Origin: an uncultured Butyrivibrio sp.
GTDB taxonomy: Bacteria; Bacillota; Clostridia; Lachnospirales; Lachnospiraceae
NCBI GenBank assembly: GCA_946623755.1
Contig: CAMORK010000012.1
Coordinates: 1-49,713, forward strand
Reading direction: 5' to 3'
Length of the DNA: 49,713 nucleotides
A program made the translations under genes and the position numbers. The notes below the pieces were generated by a model that worked only from the letters and a program-made list of their open reading frames with translations, was not told the DNA's origin and ran no database searches. The first letter of the stretch is position 1. The number at the start of each line of letters is the position of its first letter. Below, in pieces: positions 1 to 8,505 of this stretch.

Positions 1-103
1 CAGCTTCCTTATATCTGACAAATTTCCTTCGCCACGCTCTGGCTTTATCTCTTATATCCTTTATCTGCTTGATATCTTCAAATTCTTCATCTGTGGTTCC
101 CAT
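1..103 (-). CDS. N-terminus of an unidentified protein, cut by the window edge
   Basis: A minus-strand reading frame begins with ATG at 103 and runs off the window; 34 residues are visible. A good ribosome site (AAGGGAG, about 7 bases upstream) supports the start. The visible part is charged and helical (many Glu, Asp, Lys and Arg, with a cluster around KARAWRRKF). I do not recognise the family. It lies downstream of lysS, beyond two intrinsic terminators on the same strand, so it probably has its own promoter or depends on read-through. Confidence 0.5.
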   Translation of the reverse strand, partial: MGTTDEEFEDIKQIKDIRDKARAWRRKFVRYKEA

Positions 104-171
104 CGTGATTCTCCCTTCAGGATTTTGTTTTGATGAGTCCTCGCAATTCTTTTCATGTCGTATAAACCACG

Positions 172-212
172 AAAAAAGAGCCATTCCTGAAATTTCTTTC
201 AAGAATGACTCT
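172..212 (-). terminator. intrinsic terminator, distal copy
   Basis: A 16-bp stem (177-192 with 197-212, G-U pairs at two positions) closes a TTTC loop. On the minus strand a run of six T follows. It stands only about 70 bases upstream of the start of the gene at 103, so it could act as an attenuator for that gene or simply as a second stop for lysS transcription. Confidence 0.75.
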
Positions 213-522
213 CAATATTTCTGTTATGTCATGAACCGAATTTCCTTATTACACCCGATGGAAACCTTTCTGACTGCTACACAAATGCTGTCAAAACTTC
301 CCATCACCCTCTTAAAAGCGCTTGAACACTGGGTTTTATTTGTCGATGCTTTTAAGTTGCGGCCTGTGCTATAGGTAATTCCTTAATCTTCCCGATAACC
401 CCTTATCGTTCCCGACAAGTAATGTTGTCATATTCCTTGTTGTACCTTGTTATCGGAGATTTAAGTGCTGTCACTTTGATGTCCGGTGCTACATCTCTGA
501 TCAAGCCTTTGGTTTATGACTC

Positions 523-573
523 AAAAAAGAGTCATTCTTGAATCTGATTTTTCAGATGCAAAAACGACTCTTT
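523..573 (-). terminator. lysS: lysS operon terminator, proximal copy
   Basis: A long hairpin (AAAGAGTC at one base, GACTCTTT at the other, with an inner CATCTG/CAGATT stem) is followed on the minus strand by six T. It lies about 130 bases after the lysS stop codon and is the first strong intrinsic terminator downstream of it. Confidence 0.8.
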
Positions 574-701
574 GTAGTCAATTTTTATCACAAGCTTGAA
601 CTTCACTCCTTGTTAAACCCGAAGGTTTCCTTTTCTGCTGCTACATTTTTGCTGTCAAAAGGATGGTTCATGCTTGTAAACCCGCATGGTTGCTTGGTTT
701 A

Positions 702-2270
702 TCACTTCATGCTTTTAAGTGTCGGGAACAGCAGCACGTCTCTGATAGTTGCACTATCAGTAAGCAGCATGCAAAGTCTGTCGATACCGTAGCCGATACC
801 ACCTGTAGGAGCCATACCAACTTCGAGGGCATTGAGGAAGTCCTCGTCTGTGTGCTCAGCCTCTTCGTCGCCGGCTGCTGCGTTGGCATCCTGAGCTGCG
901 AAACGCTCACGCTGATCGATAGGATCGTTTAGCTCTGAGTATGCGTTGCACATCTCCCATGTATTGATGAAGAGCTCGAAACGCTCAACCTTCTCAGGGT
1001 CAGATGGCTTCTTCTTGGTAAGAGGTGAAATAGCAAGAGGATGATCCATGATGAATGTAGGCTGGATCAGGTTCTTCTCGCAGTACTCCTCAAAGAAGAG
1101 GTTAATGATGTCGCCCTTGGTGTGACGATCTTCAAACTCGATGTGGTGCTCCTTGGCAAGAGCCTTAGCTTCCTCATCACTCTTAACTGTATCGAAGTCG
1201 ATGCCTGCGTACTTCTTGATAGCGTCGTTCATTGTAAGACGCTCGAAAGGCTTGCCGAGGTCAATCTCATTGTCGCCGTACTTGATAAGTGTTGTACCGC
1301 AGACTTTCTCAGCAAGGTAACGGAACATGGACTCTGTGAGTTCCATCATTCCCTCATAATCTGTATATGCCTGATAGAGCTCCATAAGTGTGAACTCAGG
1401 GTTATGTCTTGTATCTACACCCTCGTTTCTGAATACACGTCCGATCTCGTATACTCTCTCAAGACCGCCGACGATAAGTCTCTTAAGGTAAAGCTCAAGA
1501 GAGATACGAAGCTTACGCTCCTCGTCCAGGGCATTGTAGTGAGTGATGAAAGGTCTTGCAGCTGCTCCGCCTGCGTTCTCAACAAGCATAGGAGTCTCAA
1601 CTTCAAGGAAGTCACGCTCTGCAAGGAAGTTACGAATCTCACGAAGGATAGCACTTCTCTTCTTGAATGTTTCCTTAACCTCTTCGTTCATGATAAGGTC
1701 AACGTATCTCTGACGATATCTGATCTCTGTATCTGTAAGTCCATGGAACTTCTCAGGAAGCGGCATAAGAGACTTGGATAAAAGAGTCAGCTCTTTTACA
1801 TGAACTGAAATCTCACCGGTCTTGGTTCTGAAGGCAAAGCCCTTAACACCGATGATATCACCGATATCCATCTTCTTGAAATCAGCATAAGCCTCATCGC
1901 CAAGATCATTTCTTGAAACATAGAGCTGCATGCGGCCGTCTCTGTCCTGAAGGTTAGCAAAAGAAGCCTTACCCATTACACGCTTGCTCATCATACGGCC
2001 TGCGAGAGAAACAAGCTTATCTGCAGGAATATCTGACATAGGAACTACTACTGCCTTACCCTCTTCGTCAACGGGAGCAACAAACTCGAGAGCCTCGAAG
2101 TTGTCTCTTACCTGCTGTGTATGATGTGTCTGGTCGTACTTAACGATCTTGAAAGGATCTTTTCCCTGAGCCTGAAGCTCGGAGAGCTTATCTCTTCTTA
2201 CCTGGCGAAGACGTCCCACGTCCTCTGCAGGTGCATTTTGCTGGTTGTTCTGCTGATTATTCTCTGCCAC
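702..2270 (-). CDS. lysS: lysyl-tRNA synthetase, class II (LysRS)
   Basis: Charges tRNA-Lys with lysine in the cytoplasm. The 522 residues match class II LysRS in length and order. There is a short Gln/Asn-rich leader, an OB-fold anticodon-binding domain at about residues 60-170 (LAGRMMSKRVMGKASF), motif 2 around FRNEGVDTRHNPEFT, and motif 3 near the end (GIGYGIDRLCMLL). Translation starts at GTG; AGGAGG sits 7 bases upstream and decides this start. It follows greA by 87 bases with a hairpin between, probably in one transcriptional unit. Confidence 0.97.
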   Translation of the reverse strand: MAENNQQNNQQNAPAEDVGRLRQVRRDKLSELQAQGKDPFKIVKYDQTHHTQQVRDNFEALEFVAPVDEEGKAVVVPMSDIPADKLVSLAGRMMSKRVMGKASFANLQDRDGRMQLYVSRNDLGDEAYADFKKMDIGDIIGVKGFAFRTKTGEISVHVKELTLLSKSLMPLPEKFHGLTDTEIRYRQRYVDLIMNEEVKETFKKRSAILREIRNFLAERDFLEVETPMLVENAGGAAARPFITHYNALDEERKLRISLELYLKRLIVGGLERVYEIGRVFRNEGVDTRHNPEFTLMELYQAYTDYEGMMELTESMFRYLAEKVCGTTLIKYGDNEIDLGKPFERLTMNDAIKKYAGIDFDTVKSDEEAKALAKEHHIEFEDRHTKGDIINLFFEEYCEKNLIQPTFIMDHPLAISPLTKKKPSDPEKVERFELFINTWEMCNAYSELNDPIDQRERFAAQDANAAAGDEEAEHTDEDFLNALEVGMAPTGGIGYGIDRLCMLLTDSATIRDVLLFPTLKSMK

Positions 2271-2311
2271 CTTTTTTCCTCCTGAAATCTATATCTTTCA
2301 TATTGTACAAA

Positions 2312-2337
2312 GAGCCGACGAATACTATCGCCGGCTC
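2312..2337 (-). terminator. greA-lysS intercistronic hairpin, weak terminator
   Basis: GAGCCG (2312-2317) pairs with CGGCTC (2332-2337), extended by an inner CGA/TCG. On the minus strand only TTTGT follows, so it is likely a partial terminator or an mRNA-stabilising hairpin that tunes lysS relative to greA. Confidence 0.55.
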
Positions 2338-2357
2338 GTGTTATCTTTAGTCTCTTA

Positions 2358-2843
2358 TCAGACCTCTGATCTCTGAATGCCAAGTACCTTATACTTGAAG
2401 ACGCCAGCCTGTGTTTCTACAGCAACTGTCTGTCCCTTCTTGGCTCCGATGAGTGCCTTACCAACGGGTGACTCATTTGAGATCTTGCCCTTAAGGCTGT
2501 TTGCCTCTGATGAACCAACAATCTTGTATTCAATCTCCTCGTCGTACTCAAGATCTTTAAGCTTAACTGTGCATCCGATGCTGATCTTGTTAATGTCAAC
2601 ATCTGAATCATCTATAACCTCTGCGTTCTTGAGGATCTTCTCGATAACTTCAATTCTTGCTGCGATATCACGCTGCTCATCTTTAGCTGCGTCGTACTCG
2701 GCATTCTCAGAAAGGTCGCCCTGCTCTCTTGCTTCCTTAAGTTTCTCAGCAACCTCTTTGAGCTTGACTGTCTTGAGCTCGTGGAGCTCTTCCTCGTACT
2801 TGGCAAGTCCTTCTTTTGTTAAAATGTTCTTTTTAGCTTCCAT
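2358..2843 (-). CDS. greA: transcription elongation factor GreA
   Basis: Rescues backtracked RNA polymerase by stimulating transcript cleavage. The 161 residues give the usual GreA length. An N-terminal coiled coil (about residues 8-75) carries LSENAEYDAAKDEQ, which holds the acidic tip residues. It is followed by the FKBP-like domain with ISNESPVGKALIGAKKGQTV. It lies between the dihydrouridine synthase gene and lysS on the same strand; dus-greA-lysS order is common in Firmicutes. Confidence 0.96.
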   Translation of the reverse strand: MEAKKNILTKEGLAKYEEELHELKTVKLKEVAEKLKEAREQGDLSENAEYDAAKDEQRDIAARIEVIEKILKNAEVIDDSDVDINKISIGCTVKLKDLEYDEEIEYKIVGSSEANSLKGKISNESPVGKALIGAKKGQTVAVETQAGVFKYKVLGIQRSEV

Positions 2844-2929
2844 AACAATATGCCCTACCCTTCATAAAAAATATATCTGAAATTCAGTTAATTTCATTTT
2901 TTAACTTTGCTATTATACTGTGAATAAAT

Positions 2930-3922
2930 TTATGTGTCAACTGTGGGCGGAAGCATAATTTTAGCGCATGCCTGTTTAAGAGTATCCATGTCGGTCATCT
3001 GGTTTATCTCGTTCCTAAACCTCGCACTTCCGGGCATTCCATAGGTGTACCAGGATACGTGCTTACGCATCTCGCGGATTCCGATATATTCACCCTTGTA
3101 CTTCAGCTGCATATCGGCGTGCCTTATGACTGTGTCGTAGACTTCCTTCCTGCTTGGCCTCTCACAGGCTGCGCCTTCTTCAAAAAAGCTTTTGATCTCC
3201 CTGAAGATAAACGGATTACCCTGTGCAGCCCTTGCTACCATGACTCCGTCGCACCCTGTCTGCTCAAACATAGCCTTGGCGCTCTCTCCGTCAACCACAT
3301 CTCCGTTACCGATCACGGGGATCTTCACAGACTCTTTTACCTGCCTGATGATATCCCAGTCGGCCTTTCCTGAGTAGAACTGCTCTCTTGTCCTTCCGTG
3401 AACAGCCACAGCTGTTGCCCCACCTGCTTCTGCTGCCTGTGCACACTCAACGGCATTGACGCTGTTTTCGGTAAAGCCCTTTCTGATCTTGACTGTAACC
3501 GGCCTGTCAGAAACCTGCACAAGAGCCGACACTATTCTTTCAATAAGGGCCGGATCCTTCATAAGGGCAGAGCCTTCGCCGTTGCTTACAACTTTCGGTA
3601 CGGGGCATCCCATGTTAACGTCTAAGATGTCATAGGGCCTGTCCTTGATCATCTCAACAGCCTGCTGCATTATCTCGGGCTCTGAGCCAAAGAGCTGAAG
3701 CGAAACCGGATGCTCATCAGGATGAATCTCAAGCAGCATATTTGTGTTTCTGTTCTTATAAATAATAGCCTTGGCGCTGACCATCTCCATGCACACAAGG
3801 CCTGCTCCCATCTCGCTGCAGAGCACACGAAAAGGCAGGTCGGAAACACCTGCCATGGGTCCTAAAATTATGTTGTTATCAAGTGTTACGCTTCCTATTT
3901 GAAGCTTACCGTATCCTGCCAT
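2930..3922 (-). CDS. dusB: tRNA-dihydrouridine synthase (DusB-like)
   Basis: An FMN enzyme that reduces uridine to dihydrouridine in the tRNA D-loop. The 330-residue protein starts with the TIM-barrel sequence LGPMAGVSDLPFR. It contains the catalytic cysteine in DVNMGCPVPKVV, the KIRKGF and HGRTREQFYSG phosphate and substrate motifs, and GNGDV...GVMVARAAQGNPF for FMN binding. The C-terminal helical domain follows. It begins 13 bases after the DUF6145 gene, so the two are cotranscribed. The exact Dus subtype is inferred. Confidence 0.93.
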   Translation of the reverse strand: MAGYGKLQIGSVTLDNNIILGPMAGVSDLPFRVLCSEMGAGLVCMEMVSAKAIIYKNRNTNMLLEIHPDEHPVSLQLFGSEPEIMQQAVEMIKDRPYDILDVNMGCPVPKVVSNGEGSALMKDPALIERIVSALVQVSDRPVTVKIRKGFTENSVNAVECAQAAEAGGATAVAVHGRTREQFYSGKADWDIIRQVKESVKIPVIGNGDVVDGESAKAMFEQTGCDGVMVARAAQGNPFIFREIKSFFEEGAACERPSRKEVYDTVIRHADMQLKYKGEYIGIREMRKHVSWYTYGMPGSARFRNEINQMTDMDTLKQACAKIMLPPTVDT

Positions 3923-3935
3923 AAAGTCTTTCTAA

Positions 3936-4406
3936 TTAAAACGCGCCGTTTTCTTCTTCCTCATCCAATGCATCTGCAGCCTTCTCACCCAGCACATAAA
4001 TCTTATAGTAAATTCCCAGCGCCTCGAACAGGTCCTGTCTCTTTCTCCTGACCTCTCCAACCAAAAGCCCTGCTGTGATCTCATCGTAGGTGATATCCTC
4101 TTCATCAGCATTGGTCTCGATTGAAATGCTGCCATCCTCCTCAAAGACAATGGTAAAGATGCCGCCTGCCTCCTGGGTAAAGAGGACACTTATGATGTTG
4201 AGCTCCTTCTTGATGCTGTCGGGAATCTGCTTAAAAAGCGGGTTAAAGTAATACTTCCGCTCGTAAGCATTGGCTCCGCACAGAACTATCCTTCCGCCTG
4301 CTGCCTGCTCAAAGACGCGTCCCTTGTTGGTCTTTTGCATCTCATCTATATGGAGGTCTTCCTCAAACTCTTTGTTATATTCTTCTTCAAATTCCTTGGC
4401 ACTCAT
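3936..4406 (-). CDS. DUF6145 family protein
   Basis: A 156-residue cytoplasmic protein of unknown function. The block RIVLCGANAYERKYYFNPLFK, then a strand-rich part (SVLFTQEAGGIFTIVFEEDGSI) and a C-terminal helix ending KIYVLGE, match my memory of a Lachnospiraceae family called DUF6145. The N-terminus (about 30 residues) is an acidic extension. No catalytic motif is visible. It sits 12 bases after coaX and 13 bases before the dus gene, so it is cotranscribed with both. Confidence 0.75.
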   Translation of the reverse strand: MSAKEFEEEYNKEFEEDLHIDEMQKTNKGRVFEQAAGGRIVLCGANAYERKYYFNPLFKQIPDSIKKELNIISVLFTQEAGGIFTIVFEEDGSISIETNADEEDITYDEITAGLLVGEVRRKRQDLFEALGIYYKIYVLGEKAADALDEEEENGAF

Positions 4407-4418
4407 TAAATAAACTCC

Positions 4419-5234
4419 TTATTCGGGCTGATTCTGATCATCAAATTCCTTGTTCTGTGGCTTATTCCTACGGTTCTTTTCATAGAGGATCTGCAGGCCC
4501 CTTAATGTCAGTATGGGATCGTAGATATCGATCTCCTCCGTAAGCTCTGAAATAAGCCTTCCAAGGCCGCCCGTCGCCACTACCTTCATATCCTTAAGGC
4601 CTGACTCTCTCTTCATCTCTTCAATAATATATTTGGACTGGCCGATCTGTCCGTAGATAAGTCCCGCCTGCATACTGGAGATGGTCTCCCTGGCAAGGAT
4701 CGAATCAGGCTTTTTGATCTCGATCTCAGGGAGCTTGGCTGTTCCCTCCCAGAGGGCCTTGGCTGAAATCCTGATACCCGGTGATACAACGCCCGCAAAG
4801 AACTCACCCTTTTCATTGATAGGAACGTAGGTGGTTGCTGTACCGTAGTCAACCACCAGCACTGGTCCGCCGTAGATCTCATAGGCAGCAACTGCGTCAA
4901 CAATAAGGTCAGGTCCGATCTCCCTCGGATTATCTGTTGTGATCTTGATGCCGGTCTTGATTCCCGGGCCCACAATATAAGGCTTCCTGCCTATGTATTT
5001 AACGATGGCATTGACCAGAGCGTGCATGACCTGAGGAACAACGCTGGCGATCATAACGCCCTCTATCTGCTCCTTGTCAATGCCGTTATGGCCCATCATC
5101 TCCAGCATCTGAATTCCGTATTCATCCGAAGTGTGGTCGGTCTTGCTCATCATTCGGAACGAGCTCTTTAGCTCCTCTCCGTCAAAAACGCCAAAAGTAA
5201 TATTTGTATTTCCTACATCAACGACTAAGATCAT
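4419..5234 (-). CDS. coaX: type III pantothenate kinase
   Basis: Phosphorylates pantothenate in the first step of coenzyme A synthesis. The start ILVVDVGNTNITFGVF is the phosphate-binding motif of the ASKHA fold. VVDYGTATT and VSPGIRISAKAL are the other signature segments. I chose the ATG at 5234 over that at 5240 because AGGAGG is 8 bases from the former and only 2 from the latter, and family members begin MILV. The protein has 271 residues. birA is 15 bases upstream, a known pairing of cofactor genes. Confidence 0.95.
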   Translation of the reverse strand: MILVVDVGNTNITFGVFDGEELKSSFRMMSKTDHTSDEYGIQMLEMMGHNGIDKEQIEGVMIASVVPQVMHALVNAIVKYIGRKPYIVGPGIKTGIKITTDNPREIGPDLIVDAVAAYEIYGGPVLVVDYGTATTYVPINEKGEFFAGVVSPGIRISAKALWEGTAKLPEIEIKKPDSILARETISSMQAGLIYGQIGQSKYIIEEMKRESGLKDMKVVATGGLGRLISELTEEIDIYDPILTLRGLQILYEKNRRNKPQNKEFDDQNQPE

Positions 5235-5249
5235 ATCCATAGCCTCCTG

Positions 5250-6125
5250 TTATACATATCCGTAAAGTCCTCTGACAGAAACGTCGCCGGCAGTAACTTC
5301 GCGCACCTCTCCGTCATCCATTCTGACAATGAGTTCGCCCTTATCCGTTATTCCAAGAGCTTCTCCCTGCTCGTTGTCAGGTTTTGCAAATTTCTGTTCT
5401 ACTTCTTCTCTGCTTTTTACTTCCGCAGGTTTTTTAGTATCAAGGAGCATCACTCTTTGTCCCTTGTTCACCAGTCTCTTTTCATACTGGTCCTTAAGGA
5501 GCGATAAGTCCTGTGTCTTTTCAAACTTCTCGTAGTTCTCCTCAAACCTCTCCATAACCCGGGCCACCACAAGACTCCTGTCGATAGGCCGTCCGCATCC
5601 GGTCAAAAGAGATCCTGCCACATCCTTAATTTCTTCCGGAAAATGCGCCATATTGACGTTTATCCCGACTCCGATGACAACATCAGCTATTCCGCCCTCG
5701 GGAGCCATGTGAAGCTCTGTCAGTATTCCGCAGATCTTCCGATCCGCCAGGATAACGTCATTGGGCCATTTTATATTGCAGGTAAAAGAGCTCTCTGAAA
5801 TGCTCTCATTTATAGCCTGTTCTGCGCCTTCTGCCACCGACAGTCCCATAACCAGCGTGAGCATGGAAATGCTCTCTACGGGGACCTTAGGCCTCACAAT
5901 AAGGCTCATGGCAATATTGGCACCGGCAGGAGTCTCCCATGACCTGCCTCTTGAGCCGCGACCCGTTTCCTGTTTATCTGCCACCACCAGCATTCCGTGG
6001 GGCGCGCCCTCTTCTGCAAGTCGTCCTGCGTCGTCGTTGGTGGAACCTGTTACATCTTTGTACCAAATGTTGCAGGCTGCCCATTTCGTGTGCAGCTGCT
6101 CACTTATATGTTCTTTACTAAGCAT
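5250..6125 (-). CDS. birA: biotin-[acetyl-CoA-carboxylase] ligase, single-function
   Basis: Attaches biotin to carboxyl carrier proteins. The catalytic core is clear: STNDDAGRLA, the GRGSRGRSWETPAG biotinyl-adenylate loop, and KWPNDV. A short C-terminal domain ends EVTAGDVSVRGLYGYV. There is no N-terminal helix-turn-helix repressor domain (the core starts at about residue 20), so it should not regulate transcription. The start codon overlaps the argF stop (TAATG), indicating translational coupling. 291 residues. Confidence 0.92.
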   Translation of the reverse strand: MLSKEHISEQLHTKWAACNIWYKDVTGSTNDDAGRLAEEGAPHGMLVVADKQETGRGSRGRSWETPAGANIAMSLIVRPKVPVESISMLTLVMGLSVAEGAEQAINESISESSFTCNIKWPNDVILADRKICGILTELHMAPEGGIADVVIGVGINVNMAHFPEEIKDVAGSLLTGCGRPIDRSLVVARVMERFEENYEKFEKTQDLSLLKDQYEKRLVNKGQRVMLLDTKKPAEVKSREEVEQKFAKPDNEQGEALGITDKGELIVRMDDGEVREVTAGDVSVRGLYGYV

Positions 6126-7114
6126 TATTTCTTGAGTGTCGCATACATTACTGCCTTAATAGTATGCATGCGGTTCTCAGCCTCCTCAAATACAATAGAG
6201 CGCTCTGACTCAAATACTTCATCCGTAACTTCCATCTCATCAAGGCCATATTTCTTCTTGATGTCTTTTCCGATTCCTGTGTTAAGGTCGTGGAAGGATG
6301 GCAGGCAGTGCATAAATACGCATCCGTCTCCTGCATTCTTCATGATGTCCATAGTCACGCGGTAAGGCGATAAGGTCTGTATCCTCTCCTCCCATACGCT
6401 GTCGGGCTCGCCCATGGATACCCAGATGTCGGTGTAGATGACGTCTGCGCCATTGGTTCCCTCGATGGCGTCCTCAGAGAAATCGATCACTGCACCTGTC
6501 TGTGCTGCGATCTCCTGACATGTGTCAACAAGCTCTTTTGACGGGAAGTACTTCTTGTTGGATACTGCAGTGAAGTGCATTCCGAGCTTAGCGCACAGAA
6601 CCATCAGGGAGTTACCTGTGTTGTACCTTGCATCACCCATATAAACAAGGTGGATACCTTTAAGGTGACCAAAGTGCTCTTTTATCGTAAGAGCATCAGC
6701 AAGCATCTGTGTGGGGTGGAACTCATTGGTCAGGCCGTTCCATACCGGCACTTTGCTGTGCTTAGCTATTGTTTCAACTATTTCCTGCTCAAAGCCTCTG
6801 TACTCGATTCCGTCGTACATGCTTGCAAGAACACGCGCTGTATCTGCGATGCTCTCCTTCTTGCCGATCTGGGAATCTGTAGGGTTAAGATAGGTTGAAC
6901 CCATTCCGAGGTCGTGTGCAGCAACTTCAAAGGAACATCTTGTTCTGGTGCTGGTCTTCTCAAAAATAAGAGCTATGTTCCTGCCCTTAAGCTCGTCATG
7001 AAGAATACCGTTTTTCTTCTTGTCCTTGAGCTCTGCAGCCAGGTCAATGAGGTACTCTATCTCTTCAGTGGTAAAATCCAGCAGTTTCAGAAAATCTCTT
7101 CCGTATAAATTCAT
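6125..7114 (-). CDS. argF: ornithine carbamoyltransferase
   Basis: Makes citrulline from ornithine and carbamoyl phosphate. The 329 residues include the carbamoyl-phosphate motif STRTR, the HPTQ motif ([12 protein letters not shown]), [10 protein letters not shown] and the ornithine-loop HCLPSFHD. The ATG at 7114 has GGAGGAGGAG just upstream, and the protein begins [14 protein letters not shown], as in the family; the in-frame ATG at 7195 is rejected. First gene of the argF-birA-coaX run. A hairpin in its leader may control it. Confidence 0.95.
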   Translation of the reverse strand: MNLYGRDFLKLLDFTTEEIEYLIDLAAELKDKKKNGILHDELKGRNIALIFEKTSTRTRCSFEVAAHDLGMGSTYLNPTDSQIGKKESIADTARVLASMYDGIEYRGFEQEIVETIAKHSKVPVWNGLTNEFHPTQMLADALTIKEHFGHLKGIHLVYMGDARYNTGNSLMVLCAKLGMHFTAVSNKKYFPSKELVDTCQEIAAQTGAVIDFSEDAIEGTNGADVIYTDIWVSMGEPDSVWEERIQTLSPYRVTMDIMKNAGDGCVFMHCLPSFHDLNTGIGKDIKKKYGLDEMEVTDEVFESERSIVFEEAENRMHTIKAVMYATLKK

Positions 7115-7140
7115 GATGCTCCTCCTCCAAAAATAAAAAT

Positions 7141-7190
7141 AGTCCCTTGACTCCGTCCCTGGAGACCATTTTGGAGTCAAAAAGGGGACT
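7141..7190 (-). promoter_or_regulatory. argF leader hairpin, possible attenuator
   Basis: AGTCCC and TTGACTCC (7141-7154) pair with GGAGTCA and GGGACT (7173-7190) with a small bulge. On the minus strand the stem is followed by ATTTTTATTTTT, so it has the form of an intrinsic terminator placed 27 bases before the argF start codon. A regulatory attenuator, or a REP-like insertion that happens to sit in the leader, are both possible. Confidence 0.5.
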
Positions 7191-7247
7191 GCCAAACTAG
7201 CAATCCCCTACATTCTATCATATATGCTTTATTTCGTGCACCCCAAA

Positions 7248-8363
7248 TTACCAGAATACATGAGCTCCGATGACGATTCCCTCTCTTCCGTTTGCACGTC
7301 TGAAGTGAAGGGCTGATCCAACGGTTGTCTCTCCGTTGATTGCTGCCTGAGCTGCCTGATAATTGGAATCACTGATCTTGCCTGAGTTGTATACTCTTGC
7401 AACAGTTCCGTTAAGAGCAGGTGTGAACTGACCTGATGCATAGATTACACCGTAGATACTGCTCGGGTAACCACCTGACTTAACACGGTTCATAACTACC
7501 GCACCGACTGCAACCTTGCCTTCATAAGGCTGGTTACCTGCCTCACACTGGATAAGTGCTGCAAGGAGCTTGACCTCATCAGCATCTGCGCTGACTGCTC
7601 CGCGGTTCTTGGTAAGTGCCGCCTTCTTCTCAGCTTCTTCACGAAGCTTGATGGCTGCTATAGTCTCACCGGAGTCAATCTTGAAGGATGATGTAACATA
7701 ATCAGCCTGAACATATCCGGTCTCATCATTATAATCAACAGCTATCCATCCGTCGCCCGTGTCCTCGATAAGATCAACAAAGGTATTCTCTGCCAGAACT
7801 CCGACAACCTCTGCATCAGCAGAAGCTTCAGCTCTGATATTAAGAGCTGTGCCGTTGCTGGTAACTATCTGCTTACCAACGTCCTGAGCAAGTGCCTCAG
7901 CGTCTTCATCAAACAAAAGATACTCGTCCTTGGCCCAACCGATAAGATCGCCTGACTGAACCTTAGTCCAGCCGTCCTGCCTGTCTAAAATCTTACCTCC
8001 GCAGTCCTTGTAAAGAACTCCGACCTTATTGCTTTCTTCGTTGGGTTCTTCCCTGACATTCATCACCCGGCTGACATTGGCCATCACGAGATTTGATGTT
8101 TCGCTCTCTGAATCACTTTCGCTGCTGCTATCGGATGCTGACTTCTCTGCATTCTCTGCTGCCTTAACTTCCGGTGCGTCACTGTCAATTCCAAGTGGAG
8201 CGATGGGACTGATGATATTTGTAATTCCTGTAGCAAGTTCTAAATAGTTCGAAGTGCTTCTTGCCTCTACTGTTATACTCCGGGTAAAAGACATTACCAC
8301 AACCAGGCCAAGTGCAGCCACGATTTTAATGGTCCCGGAGAATAACTTTGATGTAGTATCCAT
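7248..8363 (-). CDS. exported SH3-domain cell wall hydrolase, SleB family
   Basis: A 371-residue envelope protein. Residues 10-33 form a signal or anchor helix (IKIVAALGLVVVMSF). Two bacterial SH3 domains follow (about 93-155, VMNVREEPNEESNKVG; and 165-225, ALNIRAEASADAEVVG), which bind peptidoglycan. The C-terminal 120 residues are a SleB/CwlJ-type hydrolase_2 domain with the catalytic-glutamate segment LIQCEAGNQPYEGKVAVG and a terminal GAHVFW. Probably a lytic transglycosylase acting in wall turnover; its domain is shared with the gene at 42140. A strong promoter lies at 8442-8470. Confidence 0.88.
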   Translation of the reverse strand: MDTTSKLFSGTIKIVAALGLVVVMSFTRSITVEARSTSNYLELATGITNIISPIAPLGIDSDAPEVKAAENAEKSASDSSSESDSESETSNLVMANVSRVMNVREEPNEESNKVGVLYKDCGGKILDRQDGWTKVQSGDLIGWAKDEYLLFDEDAEALAQDVGKQIVTSNGTALNIRAEASADAEVVGVLAENTFVDLIEDTGDGWIAVDYNDETGYVQADYVTSSFKIDSGETIAAIKLREEAEKKAALTKNRGAVSADADEVKLLAALIQCEAGNQPYEGKVAVGAVVMNRVKSGGYPSSIYGVIYASGQFTPALNGTVARVYNSGKISDSNYQAAQAAINGETTVGSALHFRRANGREGIVIGAHVFW

Positions 8364-8441
8364 ACAGATTGCTATCCTCTTTTTATTTAAATTTGTTACA
8401 AGTATATTGCAACATATTAAGATTTAAACAATTCGGAGGTA

Positions 8442-8470
8442 ATAATAGCAAAGATGGCGCAATTTGTCAA
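8442..8470 (-). promoter_or_regulatory. sigma-A promoter of the cell wall hydrolase gene
   Basis: On the minus strand TTGACA (8470-8465), a 17-base spacer, and TATTAT (8447-8442): a near-consensus promoter. The transcript would have a leader of about 70 bases before the start at 8363. It lies just downstream of proC, so the hydrolase gene is independently transcribed. Confidence 0.8.
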
Positions 8471-8505
8471 ATTTGTATTAAATTTTCGTCAAAAAAGTGT
8501 AAAGA

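Larger units (their letters stand above)
172..718 (-). repeat. diverged duplicate of the lysS 3' end plus terminator
   Basis: This covers the gene-free stretch 104-701. Read on the minus strand, two modules align. Module A runs from about 718 to 523 and includes the last lysS codons; module B runs from about 357 to 172. Both start with CTTAAAAGCAT. After about 50 bases both have TTTTGACAGCA, then TGTAGCAG, then an AAAGG/TCGGGTG-like block, and both end in an intrinsic terminator. The TGACAGCA-to-terminator distance is about 75 bases in each. Between them (about 440-510) lies a third partial match with ATCAGAGATGT, TGACAGCA and CTTAAA. The frames in this stretch look non-coding. Confidence 0.6.

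Noticed and set aside
69-374. Plus-strand coding frame after lysS
   Set aside because: It lies over two minus-strand terminator modules, has no ribosome site and no recognisable protein features; part of it is antisense to the start of the gene at 103.
172-718. T-box or lysine riboswitch next to lysS
   Set aside because: The elements lie downstream of lysS, not before it, and no GGGTGG..ACC T-box sequence or lysine-aptamer blocks are visible.
1041-1781. Long plus-strand frame of 246 codons inside lysS
   Set aside because: It is antisense to a clear LysRS gene and is Leu/Val/Cys-rich as expected of a shadow frame.
6125-7195. argF start at 7195, adding 27 residues
   Set aside because: The extra part lies on the leader hairpin and lacks family similarity; the strong ribosome site belongs to the ATG at 7114.
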